Positions 25,455-37,645 are shown, counted from the stretch's first letter. The stretch is DNA of 64,000 nt from Collybia mongolica (GCA_013420905.1 JAAXNY010000008.1:620001-684000); one strand, 5' to 3'. The notes: generated by a model from the letters alone, not told the origin. A program made the numbers and translations.

Positions 25455-28270
25455 ATCCTGGGTAACGGTAGTAGTGGATAGCTCCATCGAGGGCAACCAG
25501 CTCCAATGACGTTGTGTATGGCATAATGTCTTGCGACCTTCATTCGACCTTGATTATCTTACAGAACGAGATGGGTTGTTGGAATGGGATTCGTTTCGGT
25601 GAGAAATAAATATTCATATCAATTGTCCAGGGAATAAGGCCTCCTTGCCGATATCTGCCGTCCTTTCGTGCTGCAAACCAACCCGACTTCAGTTCAGAAG
25701 ACTTTGGTGCAACGCCATGCCAAAGGTATTCTTCAACTGGCTCAGTTCCTATAGTTATCTAGATTCCTGAGTGTGGTAATAAACGTCTTTGAATCTGAGT
25801 TGTTAAACTTCACTACCCGCCGGCGGACATGAACAGATAGGGCGACGCCCACCCGTAACTCTTGACAGTAGGAATGAATTTCAAGTTTTAAATATTAATT
25901 GTCGGACAAGTGTCGAACTGATATCATTTTGACGGGTCAAGATCCCTAGTAGGGGAGTAGGGCGCCTGCTGTAAAGGTAAAAGTGATGAGTAGCCGTAGT
26001 ATATGTTGGCCGCGTGTGTATAGTACGACCGCGTCGGTAATACCGCCCCCGCCTCCGCCAATGGGTCTTTTTGCCTTCTAATAGTAATACTTAACCCAGC
26101 TATCTCTGAGGTTCAACAAATATTTGCTTTATCACCCCTTTCTACGCTTCCTCGAGTAGTGGTAAACTCAAGATTGCTGAGCCTAGCGGGCTGGATTCAA
26201 TCACACTTTACTGCTCCACAATCCCCAGTACTTCTATCGCAATCTTGATCCTAACGAATGTAGAAAATCCCACAAATGACGCGGTTATGGAAAAATTAGA
26301 GGTGCCGGTCAGCCGAAGTACTTATGTATCTACACTTGGTTACTTAGGTTAGTTCAGATGTTATGTGTATATCAAGGGGGTCAACGATAGCACTGTGGGG
26401 GTCATGACGTATGAATAGGGCCGAAGTCCGAGTCTACTTCTTCGCTCACCTCGCGTCTCATAATTACTTCCCATCCGTATCCCCACCTCCGAAACGGATC
26501 TTTCATGCAACAAAAGCGACCGTTCGAGATGCCGTTTGGGATGCCGAAGCGAATAGTTACATCCACCAGATAACGAGCCGTACGTATGCGGTTGAAGAAT
26601 GTGTGGGGCGTGAACGGCACATAGGCGCTCATCTAAAGAGATAAGGGAGGCTTACGAACTCGCACGCGTGGAGTGGGATGTCAAGGTGAACAAGCTTCAG
26701 GAGCTCGCAGTGCCGCGTATTGAATAGGGCGCGTGGGAGGGGCGTGGGGTGAACTCGTGAGACAGAGGAAGGGTGACGGGAATTTCGCGTTCTGTCTTTT
26801 TGTGATGGAGTGTGAAAATTTGATCTCTACGTGCATTGCTGAGCCGTTCGCAGTGTGCGTGTTACAATTTAAAGGCAGACCAGTGATCCGTTAGTGCGGC
26901 AATGGCTGAGGCTGAACCGATATTATTATGTTCTTTCCCTTCATCCTCTCCACATTTGTTCGCTTGTCCTATCGAAGACACTGCATCTTTCTTGGGAAGG
27001 GCACAGGGCGTGTAGCACGCCTAAGGCTGACGTTGTACATCACGAGTGACCCGATACACACTCATTAATAAACTTATGAGTTCTCACAATGTGTGTTCAC
27101 CCATAATACAGCACAAAGCTACCTTCCAGACTTGCGTTCCTAATACTCCTCTCCTCCAAGCTTTCTTGGTGGGCAACCTCAAGACCTACCAACGCCGCCC
27201 GGCCTTTTACATCCACCGTTACTCGCCGTTCCCACTCCTCGCGTAGGTGGCTGATTATATCTGGCGGTGGCACAGCTCCCTCTCCTGCTTGGACGGCGCC
27301 GCGGGCGTCGACGGGGACGGAGATTCCGCATTCAACTCTCCAACCATCTGCCGTTTTGGGCGGATGTGAGAGGTGAACAATTTAGCATGGGTGTGGGTAT
27401 GCACTGAGCAGTGATGGATGTGAAGGAGTATTTTTGAACTGTATGGATGAGAATTAGATGCATTTGCGCGAAACTTACTGAATATATGCATCAAGCTACA
27501 CCCGCTCTGAAAACCTTATCAATAACTTTCTGTCTCTAGGGCTCACACACACAATCTTGGTGCTTCATAGCGGCTTCCCGCCTCCTGTGTGGCAGTACCA
27601 TCAAGGCCGGGCATCACTATCCTGGTTCTGGTTGAGTGCAAGTCACGGATCACGCTCAGAAGGGGTCACTTGACTGTTCTTCAGAAGAAATAAACGACAC
27701 AACGCTGATGACCGATCCCTGGTACACCAAGCAGGATATTACTGGCAATGATGCCCATCGTTAAGGGGTATATTGCGAGTTGTAAACTGCCTTCTACATT
27801 TCGATGTAGTTCATGGCATCTGAAGATCACATCAACAGAGAGATGAGAAAGTGTCGTAAGCGGGATATGGTCAGATCAGCCAGAAGATAACGTAGCAGGT
27901 TCCAGGCATGTTGAGGGTTCCTTCTAGCTGATGAAATCGTTACCATCACCTTCGACATTGCTATGTCCAGACAATCCTTGGCGTGTAACGTGGGTTCTCT
28001 CCCAAAGAGAACGTGGTAGAGAACTGCGATCCCGTCGAGTCAAGTTCCGAAGGGGTGTGTGATGATCCATACACTTGTCGGAACCTGTCTAGTCATTCCA
28101 ATATGAACAATCAGGCCTGCTGATATTAAACCACGCATACAGGGGAACTTCCTCAGCTCGGCGCATGCCTGAGCGCTCTGAGCCCGCGATGAAGTTTCGC
28201 CGTGCTTGAGCCCAGCCGTCGTAACTCCCCCAGTTAAATTTGGCACTTGACTGTTCTGCATGTTTGAGGT
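25455..28270. other. intergenic region, nothing recognised
   Basis: This stretch follows the NLE1 stop and runs to the start of the aminopeptidase duplication. Reading frames are short (below 80 codons) and show no domain. A GC-rich CGGCGCCGCGGGCGTCGACG segment lies near 27.3 kb without coding signs. No tRNA or repeat was identified. Confidence 0.55.
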
Positions 28271-29178
28271 GGTTTCAACATTTGGTATTATCCAGCCATA
28301 TTCCTGACCATGCTGTTTATATTCGTGAATGGTTGCAAACTTCAAAGTTGGGAAGTGGCTGGTTCTCAAGGGCGAAACTTGGAAAGGTTTTGGGTGGTTT
28401 CGAGACGGTTAGAAAATGGTAACGCCTAGGTGGTGATTGGCTTCAAACGCCATACTGGACGCCCGAGTCCTGCAGTAAGTATTGGTGAAAATTGGAGGAG
28501 AAATATGAAGATCAATACTGTCACAACCCGTCACGTAACGCTTGCTTGGGCCCAAGCCTCAATTTTACCGACAAAGCACATTTATTACTCCATCACCTCG
28601 ACCATTACCTTGCAGAGCCTTGCAGTCTAATGGGGCACTTGCCCCGGCCGCCCCGCTGGTATTCTTACGGATCACCAACGGCCCACTTGTGCCATTCTCA
28701 AACCTCACCAAGCCAGTCAACCATATGGCACCTGAACTTTAGTGGTCTTTTCATCACGATCTAATTTGATATGATCCACGCCTGTACCGGCATCCATGGC
28801 TCACTATTCGACCAAAAGCCTATCCGGATGATCAGCGAGTCCGAAAAGGTTCTGTTTGCCTCTGGCCTAGCACTAATTTGTTGCAAATATCATGCGCCCG
28901 CGCTACCTCTAATCTCAGCGATGCAACTTTACCGGAACCACATGTCATTTTTATTGGATGTTGTCATCATTCTCGACGGAACTAAAATGTTCAGGAATGC
29001 GTACAACGCCGCCCCTGGAATGCTGCTTTCCACTAACGCGGTTGCATTGATGTCGATCAACCAATCTCGAGCCCCTCATGTACCATCTCATTGTCACATG
29101 GTTGTGCGCGGTCACTGGGTCCCCGTGGATGCTTCGCACATTCAATTGCGGATACGACCCGCCACTGACCGATTTCTT

Positions 29179-29184
29179 TATAAA
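29179..29184 (+). promoter_or_regulatory. TATA box of aminopeptidase copy 1
   Basis: TATAAA lies 59 bp upstream of the ATG. The same motif sits at exactly the same distance in copy 2 (32161-32166), with the surrounding sequence CAAATTTCATAGTTCCCCAT kept in both copies. Confidence 0.6.
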
Positions 29185-29237
29185 CGACAGCCAAATTTCA
29201 TAGTTCCCCATTTTGTTGTCCTCTTTGTATCGCACCA

Positions 29238-30744
29238 ATGAAGCTGTCTGTCTCCCTTCTTGGCCTCATCCTCGCGGCTGTATCCGTTCGGGCAGCTATC
29301 TCGGAAGCCGAGCTGAAAGCAAACTCCGCGAAGGGACTGCGTCTTATCAGTCTCGAGGATGGCGTTGACCCTGTCTGGAAGACAGAAGATGAGAAGTTGG
29401 AGCTTATGCGCGCCCATGTCAACTTCGTGAGCCCTCCATCCTCTAAAATTGGACTACAAATTAGAAATTACTTTTAGTTCGACATGACTGAAGTTTACGA
29501 ACTAAATGCTGCCGCAGCGAGCCCGAAGTCGTTTGCTCCACTTGTATCCTGTCCGTGACCATTCATATGCCGAATTGGACCACAGTTATTGATAAGCTTC
29601 ATATGATAGACCCAAGCCCATCGCACCAAACTGCAGTCAACGCAATTACCTAAACCATCAGCCTATCAAATATGCAAAGCTATCTTGGTAATCTCACTGC
29701 GTTCAATAACCGGTATTACAAATCTAGCACCGGCGCCGCTGCTACCACCTGGATCGTCAAGACTGCTGGAGATGTAAGGCTTCGTGTATCCCGCGCTACC
29801 AATTGTTCATAACGATTTTCGCTTCCATTAGATCGCTGCACGCTACCCTGGCAGCGGGGCAACCGTTACAGCCTTCAAGCACTCGTGGGTTCAGGGTTCC
29901 ATTATCGCGCGTATTCCGGGTACGACCTCCGGCCCTGTAACAATTATCGGCGCACACATGGACTCGATTAACCAGAGCAACCCTACGAACGGTCGTGCCC
30001 CCGGAGCGGATGATGACGGCAGCGGTTCCGTCAATTTGATGGAAGCCTTCCGCGCGTTGCTCGCGTCTGGTTTCAAACCCAGGACTCCTGTCGAGTTCCA
30101 ATGGTTAGTCAATAATTATTCATTTTATCCATGTTTCAACTCGGCCCCAGGTACTCTGGCGAGGAAGCAGGTCTTCTTGGATCACAAGCCATTGCGAAGA
30201 GTTACAAGGCGGCCGGAACGCAGGTCAAAGCTATGATGCAACTCGACATGATTGCTTAGTTCGTCTCACCATTTTCCCCAACACAAAGTATGAACCTGAC
30301 CATGTCCCTAGCGTTAAGCCCGGGACGACAGGAGTCGTTGGTTTGATTCCCGTCAGTACATTCACTTTTTTCCCAACAGACTATCATTTGATGCGTCGGG
30401 TCCTCAGGATTATACTGATGCAGGCTTAACCACTTTTGTCGGATCCATCGTCGACAACTACTCGTCGCTGAATTGGGTAACGAGCCCCAAGGTGAGACAC
30501 ATGCCTCAAGTGACCTCCACCCACCTAACTCCAATCTGCATAGTGTGGCTATGGATGCTCTGATCATGCTAGCTGGTACAACCAGGGTTACCCCTCTGCC
30601 TTCCCGTTCGAGTCTCGTTTCGGCGACCATAGCCCATTGATTCACTCAGCATCTGATACCACTAGCGTCAATGGCTTCTCGTGGTCACATACGCTTGAGT
30701 ATACCAAGATTGCCATAGGATTCGCGTACGAATTGAGAATTTAA
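29238..30744 (+). pseudogene. M28 aminopeptidase copy 1, interrupted by an in-frame stop
   Basis: The exon structure equals copy 2: 29238-29426, 29478-29550, 29610-29773, 29832-30103, 30151-30258, 30312-30351, 30408-30491 and 30544-30744 (376 codons). Exon 3 contains TAA at 29651-29653 (codon 102), where copy 2 has CAG; this lies upstream of the whole catalytic domain. All other exons and splice sites are open. The protein would have a signal peptide ([19 protein letters not shown]), a prosegment and the metal-binding motifs of secreted M28 zinc aminopeptidases: GAHMDS (H184), [16 protein letters not shown] (E237/E238), MQLDM (D265) and CSDHASW (H318). A single nonsense codon in an otherwise clean gene suggests recent inactivation or a sequencing error. 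Exon 2 ends in an atypical GTCCGT donor in both copies. Confidence 0.85.
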
Positions 30745-32160
30745 ATTAGTTTTGTCAAGCCAACTGCAATATATACTACTTGGATGCACTGAAAATTGTA
30801 TTTACGTCGTAGTTTCAACATTTGGTATTATGCAGCCCTATTCCTTACCACACTGTTCACATTTGTGAATGGGTGGAAATATATAAAGTAATTAGTCCTC
30901 AAGAGCGAAACCTGGAAATGTTTTAGATGATTTTAGAACCTTTATAAAACAGTAACACCTAGGTGGTAATTGACTTGCCATACTTGAAGCTTGACGCCCG
31001 AGTCCTGTGGTAAGTTTTGATGAAAGTTGGAGAAACACATGCCTCCGGATGCTCTCCTATATATTCGGAATTTTTTTGCGGATTTGAGGCTCCCCAAAAC
31101 GACGATTTTCCCGGCCTAGAATAGTGGATTTCAGGTAAAATCCTCGACTTGGATATATGTGGCTCAGACCTCCCCCCAGGAGTTTTTACTATGTTCTTCT
31201 AGCTGTGAGTTTCATTATAGCTTTTGGACTTACAGATCTGAAGTAGCAGCGCCGTAAAACTCATATATATATGACATGATACCAATATGCAATATTCGCC
31301 GTGTAGATGGTATTTCTTGTCTAAATCCTTAAAACAGAAATTCCTTGGTTTTATTTTATTTCTCCGTATGTTTTATGTCTTGTGACATAAACACCAGCCC
31401 AGGTAGCGGATTTGAGGCTTGTTCTGCGGGAAAAGATCTCGAACATTTAGGGGAGCTTCTGGGGGGCCTAGAAACATAGTGAAGATCAATACTGTCACAT
31501 CCCGTCACGTAACGCCCAAAGACCCAACGCCAAGCCTGAATTTTACGGGCAAACCACATCTGTTACTTCGACCGTTACCCACTCTCATGGGACACTTGCC
31601 CCGGCCGCCCCGCTAGTGTCCTCGCGGATCACGAACGGCCCACTTGTGCCATCTTCAGACCTCGCCAGACCCGTCAATCATATGGCACTCATGAGGCCTG
31701 AACATAAATGACCTTTCTATCATGATCTAAAGTTGACTTGATCCACGCTTATACTGGCGCCCACGGGGCACTAATCGGCCAAAGACCTATCCGAATAATC
31801 AGCAAGTATGAGCGAATTATCTTCGCCTCGGTGGCCTAGCACCAATTTGTTGCAAATATCATGTGGCCGCGCTGCCTCTGATATCAGCAATATCAGCAAT
31901 ACAACTGCCCCGGAACCACATGTCATTTTTGTTGGATGCTGTTATGATTGTCGACGGAATTAGAGTGTTCAGCAACGGACTATGTACAGCGTCGCCCCTG
32001 GAATGCTGCTTCTCGCTAACATGTTGCATTGTTGTCGATCAACCAATCTCAAGCCCCTCATGCACCATCTCATTGCCACATGGTTGCGCGCGGTCACTGG
32101 GTCCCTGTGGATGCTTCGCGCATTCGATTACGAATACGACCCGTCACCGACTAATTCCCC
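30745..32160. other. spacer between aminopeptidase copies
   Basis: The first 70 bp are the 3' flank of copy 1. From about 30815 the sequence is the duplicated 5' flank of copy 2, broken by the insertion at 31036-31476 that copy 1 lacks. No gene is seen. The shared flank contains weak frames that do not stay open in both copies, so it is probably non-coding upstream sequence. Confidence 0.65.
31036..31476. mobile_element. about 440-bp insertion present only in unit 2
   Basis: In unit 1 the sequence runs from TGGAGGAGAAATATGAAGATC without a break. In unit 2 the two sides (TTGGAGAAA and GTGAAGATCAATACTG) are separated by about 440 bp. The insert has a 14-bp direct repeat, GCGGATTTGAGGCT, at 31078-31091 and 31406-31419, and GGCCTAGAA occurs near both ends. 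No long terminal inverted repeat or target duplication is clear and no coding capacity is present. It may be a non-autonomous element or the ancestral state with a deletion in unit 1. Confidence 0.5.
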
Positions 32161-32166
32161 TATAAA
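32161..32166 (+). promoter_or_regulatory. TATA box of aminopeptidase copy 2
   Basis: TATAAA 59 bp upstream of the start codon, kept in position and context between the two copies. Confidence 0.6.
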
Positions 32167-32219
32167 CGTCAGCCAAATTTCATAGTTCCCCATTTCATTG
32201 TCCTCTTTGTATCGCACCA

Positions 32220-33725
32220 ATGAAACTGTCTGCCTCCCTTCTTGGCCTCGTCCTCGCGGCTGTATCCGTTCGAGCAGCTATCTCGGAAGCCGAGCTTAAA
32301 GCAAACTCCGCGAAGGGACTGCGTCTTATCAGTCTCGAAGATGGCGTTGACCCTGTCTGGAAGACGGAAGACGAGAAGTTGGAGCTTATGCGCGCCCATG
32401 TCAACTTCGTGAGTCCTTTCTCTAATAATGAAACACAAACTAGAGGTTACTTTTAGTTCGACATGACTGAAGTTTACGAACCCAATGCCGCTGCAGCGAG
32501 CCCGAAGTCATTCGCACCACTTGTATTCTGTCCGTGACTATGTATATGTCGAGTTGGACTATATATTGATGAGCTTCATGCAAAAGACCCAAGCCCATCT
32601 CACCAAACTGCAGTCAATGCAGTCATTCAGACCATCAGCCTATCAAACATGCAAAGCTATCTTGGTAACCTCACTGCGTTCAATAACCGGTATTACAGAT
32701 CTAGCACCGGCGCCGCTGCTACCGACTGGATTGTCAAGACTGCTGGAGATGTAAGGCCCCGCGTAATTCACGCTACCAGTTGTTCATAACGACCTTCACT
32801 TTCACTAGATCGCTGCACGCTACCCTGGCAGCGGGGCAACCGTTACAGCCTTCAAGCACTCGTGGGTTCAGGGTTCCATTATCGCGCGTATTCCGGGTAC
32901 GACCTCTGGCCCCGTCACCATCGTTGGTGCACACATGGACTCGATCAACCTCAGTAACCCGACGAATGGCCGTGCCCCCGGAGCGGATGATGACGGCAGC
33001 GGTTCCGTCAATTTGATGGAAGCCTTCCGCGCGCTACTGGCGTCTGGCTTCAAACCCAGGACCCCTGTCGAGTTCCAGTGGTTAGTTGATCCGTGCCCGT
33101 TCTTATCTGCCTTTTTTAACTTGCCTCCAGGTACTCTGGAGAGGAAGCAGGTCTTCTTGGATCACAAGCCATCGCAAAGAGTTACAAGGCGGCTGGAACG
33201 CAGGTCAAAGCTATGATGCAACTCGATATGACAGCCTAGTATGTTCTATCGTCGCCGATTTATACATCAGCCTAATCGCATTCTTAGCGTTAAGCCTGGA
33301 ACGACAGAAGTCATTGGCTTAATGCCCGTAAGCACATCCCCCGTCCCACAGGAGGCAACCGTTTTGACGCGTTTTGTTCGCAGGATTATATAGATTCAGG
33401 CTTGAACACTTTCCTCGGATCCGTGATCGACACTTACTCGTTGTTGGACTGGAAAATGAGCCCCAAGGTGAGACCCACGACCCAATTGGCTCTTCCAGCG
33501 TCCCCCTGACATGATTCCCCGCAGTGCGGCTACGCATGCTCTGACCATGCTAGCTTTTACAACCAGGGTTACCCCACTTGCCTTCCATTCGAGGCCCTCT
33601 ATGGCAACGATAACCCCCTCATTCATTCTTCATCTGATACCACTAGCGTCAGTGGCTTCTCGTGGTCGCATACGCTTGAGTATACCAAGATTGCGGTAGC
33701 ATTCGCGTACGAATTAGGGATTTAA
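32220..33725 (+). CDS. secreted M28 zinc aminopeptidase (leucyl aminopeptidase type), eight exons
   Basis: Exons 32220-32408, 32457-32529, 32587-32750, 32809-33080, 33131-33238, 33288-33327, 33384-33467 and 33525-33725 give 376 aa with all phases matching. A signal peptide ([19 protein letters not shown]) and a prosegment of about 60-80 residues precede [11 protein letters not shown] and the catalytic domain. Expected dinuclear-zinc residues are present: H184 in GAHMDS, the Asp cluster in PGADDDGSG (202-204), the catalytic/ligand pair E237-E238 in YSGEEAG, D265 in MQLDM and H318 in CSDHAS. C311 and C315 may form the disulfide seen in related enzymes. The enzyme should release N-terminal residues from peptides outside the cell. 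Compared with copy 1 it has AT for GW near the active site (SDHASF, not SDHASW). The gene converges on ADE1, with 242 bp between stops. Confidence 0.93.
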
Positions 33726-33967
33726 ATAAGGGTTACATATTCAAGCTAATCGCAATATATAATATTTGGATGCACTGAAACGTACTCCTGTCATAGCATT
33801 CATTACCCATATATTCTGCGTTACAACCAACGCGAGTACATCGTTGTCATCAGCTCAATTGTCGTTGTGTGACACCTACGTGATTAATCCCATACGTTTC
33901 CTAGCTGCTGATGTTCAACCTTATCTATTTATCATTCTATTGATATACATTCTCTCATCTTCAGCAC

Positions 33968-35068
33968 CTACTTCATCAACAACTCGACAGCTTCGGCATA
34001 TCTCTGGCGAGTGCCTCTGACCACGCTCGCTTCGATTTCCCATCCTTCTCCCGCATGACCCTCTGGGCCACTCTCTAGGCCCTTCCTGAAGCCAGTGCTC
34101 ACCAACCAGTCACGGACATACTGTTTGTCGAAGCTTGGCTGAGGCCCACCAGGAGCATAAGCATCCAAGGGCCAGTACCGAGAGGAGTCAGGAGTCAGTA
34201 ATTCATCAATAAGAATTAGTTCCTTCTTTCCTGTGGAGGAAGTGATGAGCCCAAATTCGAATTTGGTGTCGGCGAGGATGACGCCCCGGGTATGGGCGTA
34301 GTCTGCGGCTGTGGTGTAAAGCTTCAGCGCGGCGTCTGCGACCTGGTCGTAAAGTTCTTGGCCGATAAGTTTGGCCGCTATAAGGCACAGAGTGAGTCTA
34401 TATCTTAAGATATTGAGGGTGCACTTGGACCTTTCTCCGGGGAGATGTTCTCGTCATGATCGCCCTGCTCTGCTTTGGTCGACGGAGTAACGATGGGCTT
34501 GGGGAGTTTTTGGGATTCGACAAGGCCTGGAGGGAAGGGTATTCCGTGAACTGTTCCTGACTTTTTGTATTCCGCCCACGCCGATCCTGAAGAGGATTTA
34601 GCTTCTTTGCCAGGGTATAAGATGTTCGGGCGAACCTGATAGATACCCTCTAACGATCGCCTCGAGCGGGATGACTTCCGCCTTCTTCACGAGCATCGTC
34701 CGACCTGCCAACTGTTCCTTGTATTGGCGCATTTCTTCAGGCATCTTTTCGACATCCGCCGTGACAAAGTGGTTGGGAATGATATGTTGCAGTTTCTCGA
34801 ACCAAAAGAGCGACAATTGGGTCAAGAGTTTCCCTTTATCGGGTATACCCTGGTTTCATCCGACGAGCGATCGTCCGACATGCATGAGTTTGGAGGCCAG
34901 CCCGCGAGAGATGCTACACACATTCTTCAAGATCACATCGTACGCCGATATCCTGTCAGTCGCGACGAAAAGGAGGTGTTCCGAGGAGGATGTGGAGTAG
35001 ATATCCCTGACCTTCCCTTTCGATATGAGGGTCAGCCCTGGAAGATTGGTGTTGATTAGTGCAGACAT
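33968..35068 (-). CDS. ADE1: SAICAR synthetase, purine biosynthesis, four exons
   Basis: Minus-strand exons 35068-34922, 34849-34636, 34586-34431 and 34377-33968 give 308 aa (yeast Ade1 is 306 aa), all phases matching. The enzyme joins aspartate to CAIR using ATP, an early step of the IMP branch in the cytosol. Family motifs are present in order: [96 protein letters not shown] and [11 protein letters not shown]. Introns are 72, 49 and 53 nt. The start at 35068 gives the usual [12 protein letters not shown] opening. The gene is convergent with the intact aminopeptidase and has no functional partner nearby. Confidence 0.95.
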
Positions 35069-35441
35069 TCGTTGAAGTATCGTTGACTCGGGTCTTCGCT
35101 GGGTATTTATCTGGCTGGACGCTGCAAGCTCCGTGGTTTTCCGTGGCAGATAACTCGTCTCTCACTCGGAGGAGCTGGATTGAAAAAAAATAACCCCTGA
35201 TTCCCAAAAATAGACACCAACGTCCATTGTGGCACGTGCCGCGCTCTCAACATTACTCCTCACCAATCCTCAATCCGGATCGGTGCTTCCGTACAAGAGA
35301 ATCGTGTCGACGTCGAATACTGACTCTTTGTAACATCTCCTTCAGGTATACATGTGAAGAAATGTACAGGTCCAGAATAACGGGAAATACACAACAATTA
35401 TAATTATCATTTGTCAAATGTAGAAAGAAGAGCAGAGCTCA
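35069..35441. other. intergenic spacer upstream of ADE1
   Basis: This 373-bp stretch separates the ADE1 start from the end of the FunK1 kinase gene. It should contain the ADE1 promoter. A pyrimidine/A-rich stretch lies near 35180. No clear motif or additional gene is seen. Confidence 0.6.
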
Positions 35442-37645
35442 TTATACTATAACTTGTCCTTTTGGGGGATGACGCGATGTGCGGCCTAGAACTTTCATAA
35501 AACTGTGAAAAATTACATGCCCTCCATATGTAGCTTTATCGTAGGGCCGAGTCATAGCCATCTCTGGATACATTTGCGCTATTCGACCAAGCCGAAATAG
35601 GTCCAGCAAGGGCTGTATCCATTCCTTCGCAAGCTCCTCAAACTCTGGTCTGACCTGGGCAAGCATTCTCGTTGACGCATCGATATTCATGATGAAGGAA
35701 AACTTGCTTTGGCCCGAACGTATGGGGTCGCTGTCCCAATACGCGATATCTTCCTGGATACTGCAACTTTTCCCCCGCCCGAGGTCGTAGTTCATGGCGG
35801 CCCAGACCAGGATGTAAAAAAATGACTCAAGGTCGTGGCGGTAGAGATGAGTTGGAGGATCTTGGTGGAGGAGATCAATTGCCATGAAAGGAATTGTTCC
35901 TGTGCGGTGATGTGCTGTAGAAATTGGGACCTCCCCAGCATCGTCCAGTAACGAGGCCATATCCCAGTCGTTGAAGACACCTCTTATCATATCGTCTTCT
36001 TGGTCGAACATCAAGTTGTTTTCGCTCAGGTCACGATGCAGAACTATTCCTGTAGTATGAGCATGATAGTGACCTGAGGAATTAATCATTCAATGAGACC
36101 GGGAGTTTGAAGGGTCTCCACTTACACTCTAAACAATCAACAAAAACGTTCTTGAAATCAGAGATGCTACCGACTTCCCAAAGCTTCTTATATTTCTTCA
36201 TCGCTAGGATGTGGAGTTGCCTGTCCGGGAGTTCCCCACAATTTGTCGAGGGGAGAGACTATTGGTCTAATACGATCATCAATATGAAGGAAAAAATTGC
36301 ACTTCGGTGTCAAACCGGTATGGCACGCTCGACCGCCGCCGGACAACCCCCATTTGGCCGCATATAATTTGATGCGTCGGTCAACGTCATTTAGACCTGT
36401 GCTTGTCGTTCCTCACGGGTGAGCGCCTTCTGCAATATTTATAGAAGAATTCGCCTGAGGCTATGTATGATCTACTTTTTAATTTGATGACAGATTATCT
36501 TAGTTCAAAAGATCATTTCCACATCTATCTTCCAACCAAACAGTACCTTTTCTCAAACTTTCATTTTTTGTAGGTTCAGAGAACACAGAAATTGATGTGT
36601 CTCCGACCTCGGACTCTCTCTGAGTTCAAGTCATCCCAAGGGTAGCCTTAGACTTCAAATGCAAACTTCAAATGCATCATTTTTGACAGGAAAACAAAAT
36701 AAATTAAGTTGAACAAGATCCAAGGGTGTAGCTTCGAAAATTAATAGTACAGATAGGTGTAGTGTATATTTCAGACATTAGGTGGTAGATATAGTCAGGG
36801 CAAAAGGAGACAGTGTCCTCTCGCTGTAAGGAGTGTTGGGTGCGAGTAACCGAACATCGGCGGAAGCGCTCCAGTCGCACCTCGACATCAATGGCTGTAT
36901 TATGTAAACTCCCAAGGCCGAGGGTGGTCCACTTTGCCGGCTTTTGGCCCATTTCAGCTTTTTCCACACTTTCCCACTTCTTTTGGTCCTTCCCAATTTC
37001 ATTTCGATGGGATTTATTAGACTAATTGTCTCTGGACTCTTTTTTGTCAGATTTAATAAGTTTGATACATGGAAGGTTTGATTCCTTCGAGGTGAGGGTT
37101 GTGAAGAAATTGATTTCTGGAAGGTGGTCTTTCCAGCCAGGAATGACTGCATGCAGTTTCGCAATCATTAATGCCTCCAGTGGGCAAACAACTACAGGCC
37201 AGCTCACTTCCAAGGCCTGATTTTTATTGAACAACCATCATTGAAGAGCTGAGTGATGTCGTAGACCATTGTTCCGCAACCAATGAGGCTGCGATACTCA
37301 AATAAGACCTTGCTAATCTGGAGCTTCACCTTGGGAAATTCCAGGTGCGCGCCGATAACCATTGAAACAGGTTGATCAAGGGAGGGATGTTTGTAGGGTC
37401 CACTCGTAAGTGTGGATTGAATTCTGCGTGGAGATTGTCGCAGGCGCTGATAGCAAAAACGACAAGTGCCAGGAACTCTGGTGCTTCGTTGAAGTCAAAA
37501 CTAACTGTCCGGATGATACATGCATGGCCATAATACCACAACAAAATCTTGAGCTTGTCGATGAAGATGCCCATCGTAAAGTGGCACGTGGATACATCCA
37601 TGCATTCTAGAGCATATGTAGCAAGCTGAAGGTGATCATTTTGTG
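35442..37645 (-). CDS. FunK1-type fungal protein kinase, fragmented
   Basis: Pieces occur on the minus strand in family order. At about 37640-37326 is LATYALECMDVSTCHFTMG with LLWYYGHACIIRTVSFDF and the NEAPEFLALVVFAIS continuation. At 37234-37022 is EVSWPVVV...AKLHAVIPGWKDHLPEI. Exon 36258-36126 has LHILAMKKYKKLWEVG and FKNVFVDCLE. The last exon, 36073-35442, has HAHTTGIVLHRDLSENNLMF (catalytic loop HRD), NDWDMAS (the family's DFG equivalent) and RTGTIPFMAIDLL, then LYRHDLESFFYILVWAA. The last two exons join in frame across a 52-nt intron. Between 37022 and 36258 I cannot recognise the expected linking part, and an Asn-TAG end closes the 37.0-kb piece, so the gene is probably broken or has unresolved exons. 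FunK1 kinases are expanded in mushrooms; substrates are unknown. Confidence 0.65.

Larger units (their letters stand above)
28270..30814. repeat. tandem duplication, unit 1 (aminopeptidase copy 1)
   Basis: This unit matches 30815-33790 in order. Both start with TTTCAACATTTGGTATTAT, share CACCTAGGTGGT and ACGCCCGAGTCCTG further on, then GAAGATCAATACTGTCAC, a long gene-upstream stretch, the full eight-exon aminopeptidase gene and a 3' end with TTGGATGCACTGAAA. Unit 2 begins directly where unit 1 ends, so the arrangement is head-to-tail. Both boundaries are estimated from where the likeness begins. Confidence 0.85.
30815..33790. repeat. tandem duplication, unit 2 (aminopeptidase copy 2)
   Basis: Second head-to-tail unit matching 28270-30814. 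It is longer by about 440 bp because of one insertion in the upstream flank. The coding exons of the two units are very similar, and exon 4 opens with a long identical run. Introns differ more, as expected under constraint on the protein. Confidence 0.85.

Noticed and set aside
34598..34825. ADE1 piece ending [11 protein letters not shown]
   Set aside because: Those last residues are intron read-through; splicing at TCAG|GTTCGC restores the conserved [12 protein letters not shown].
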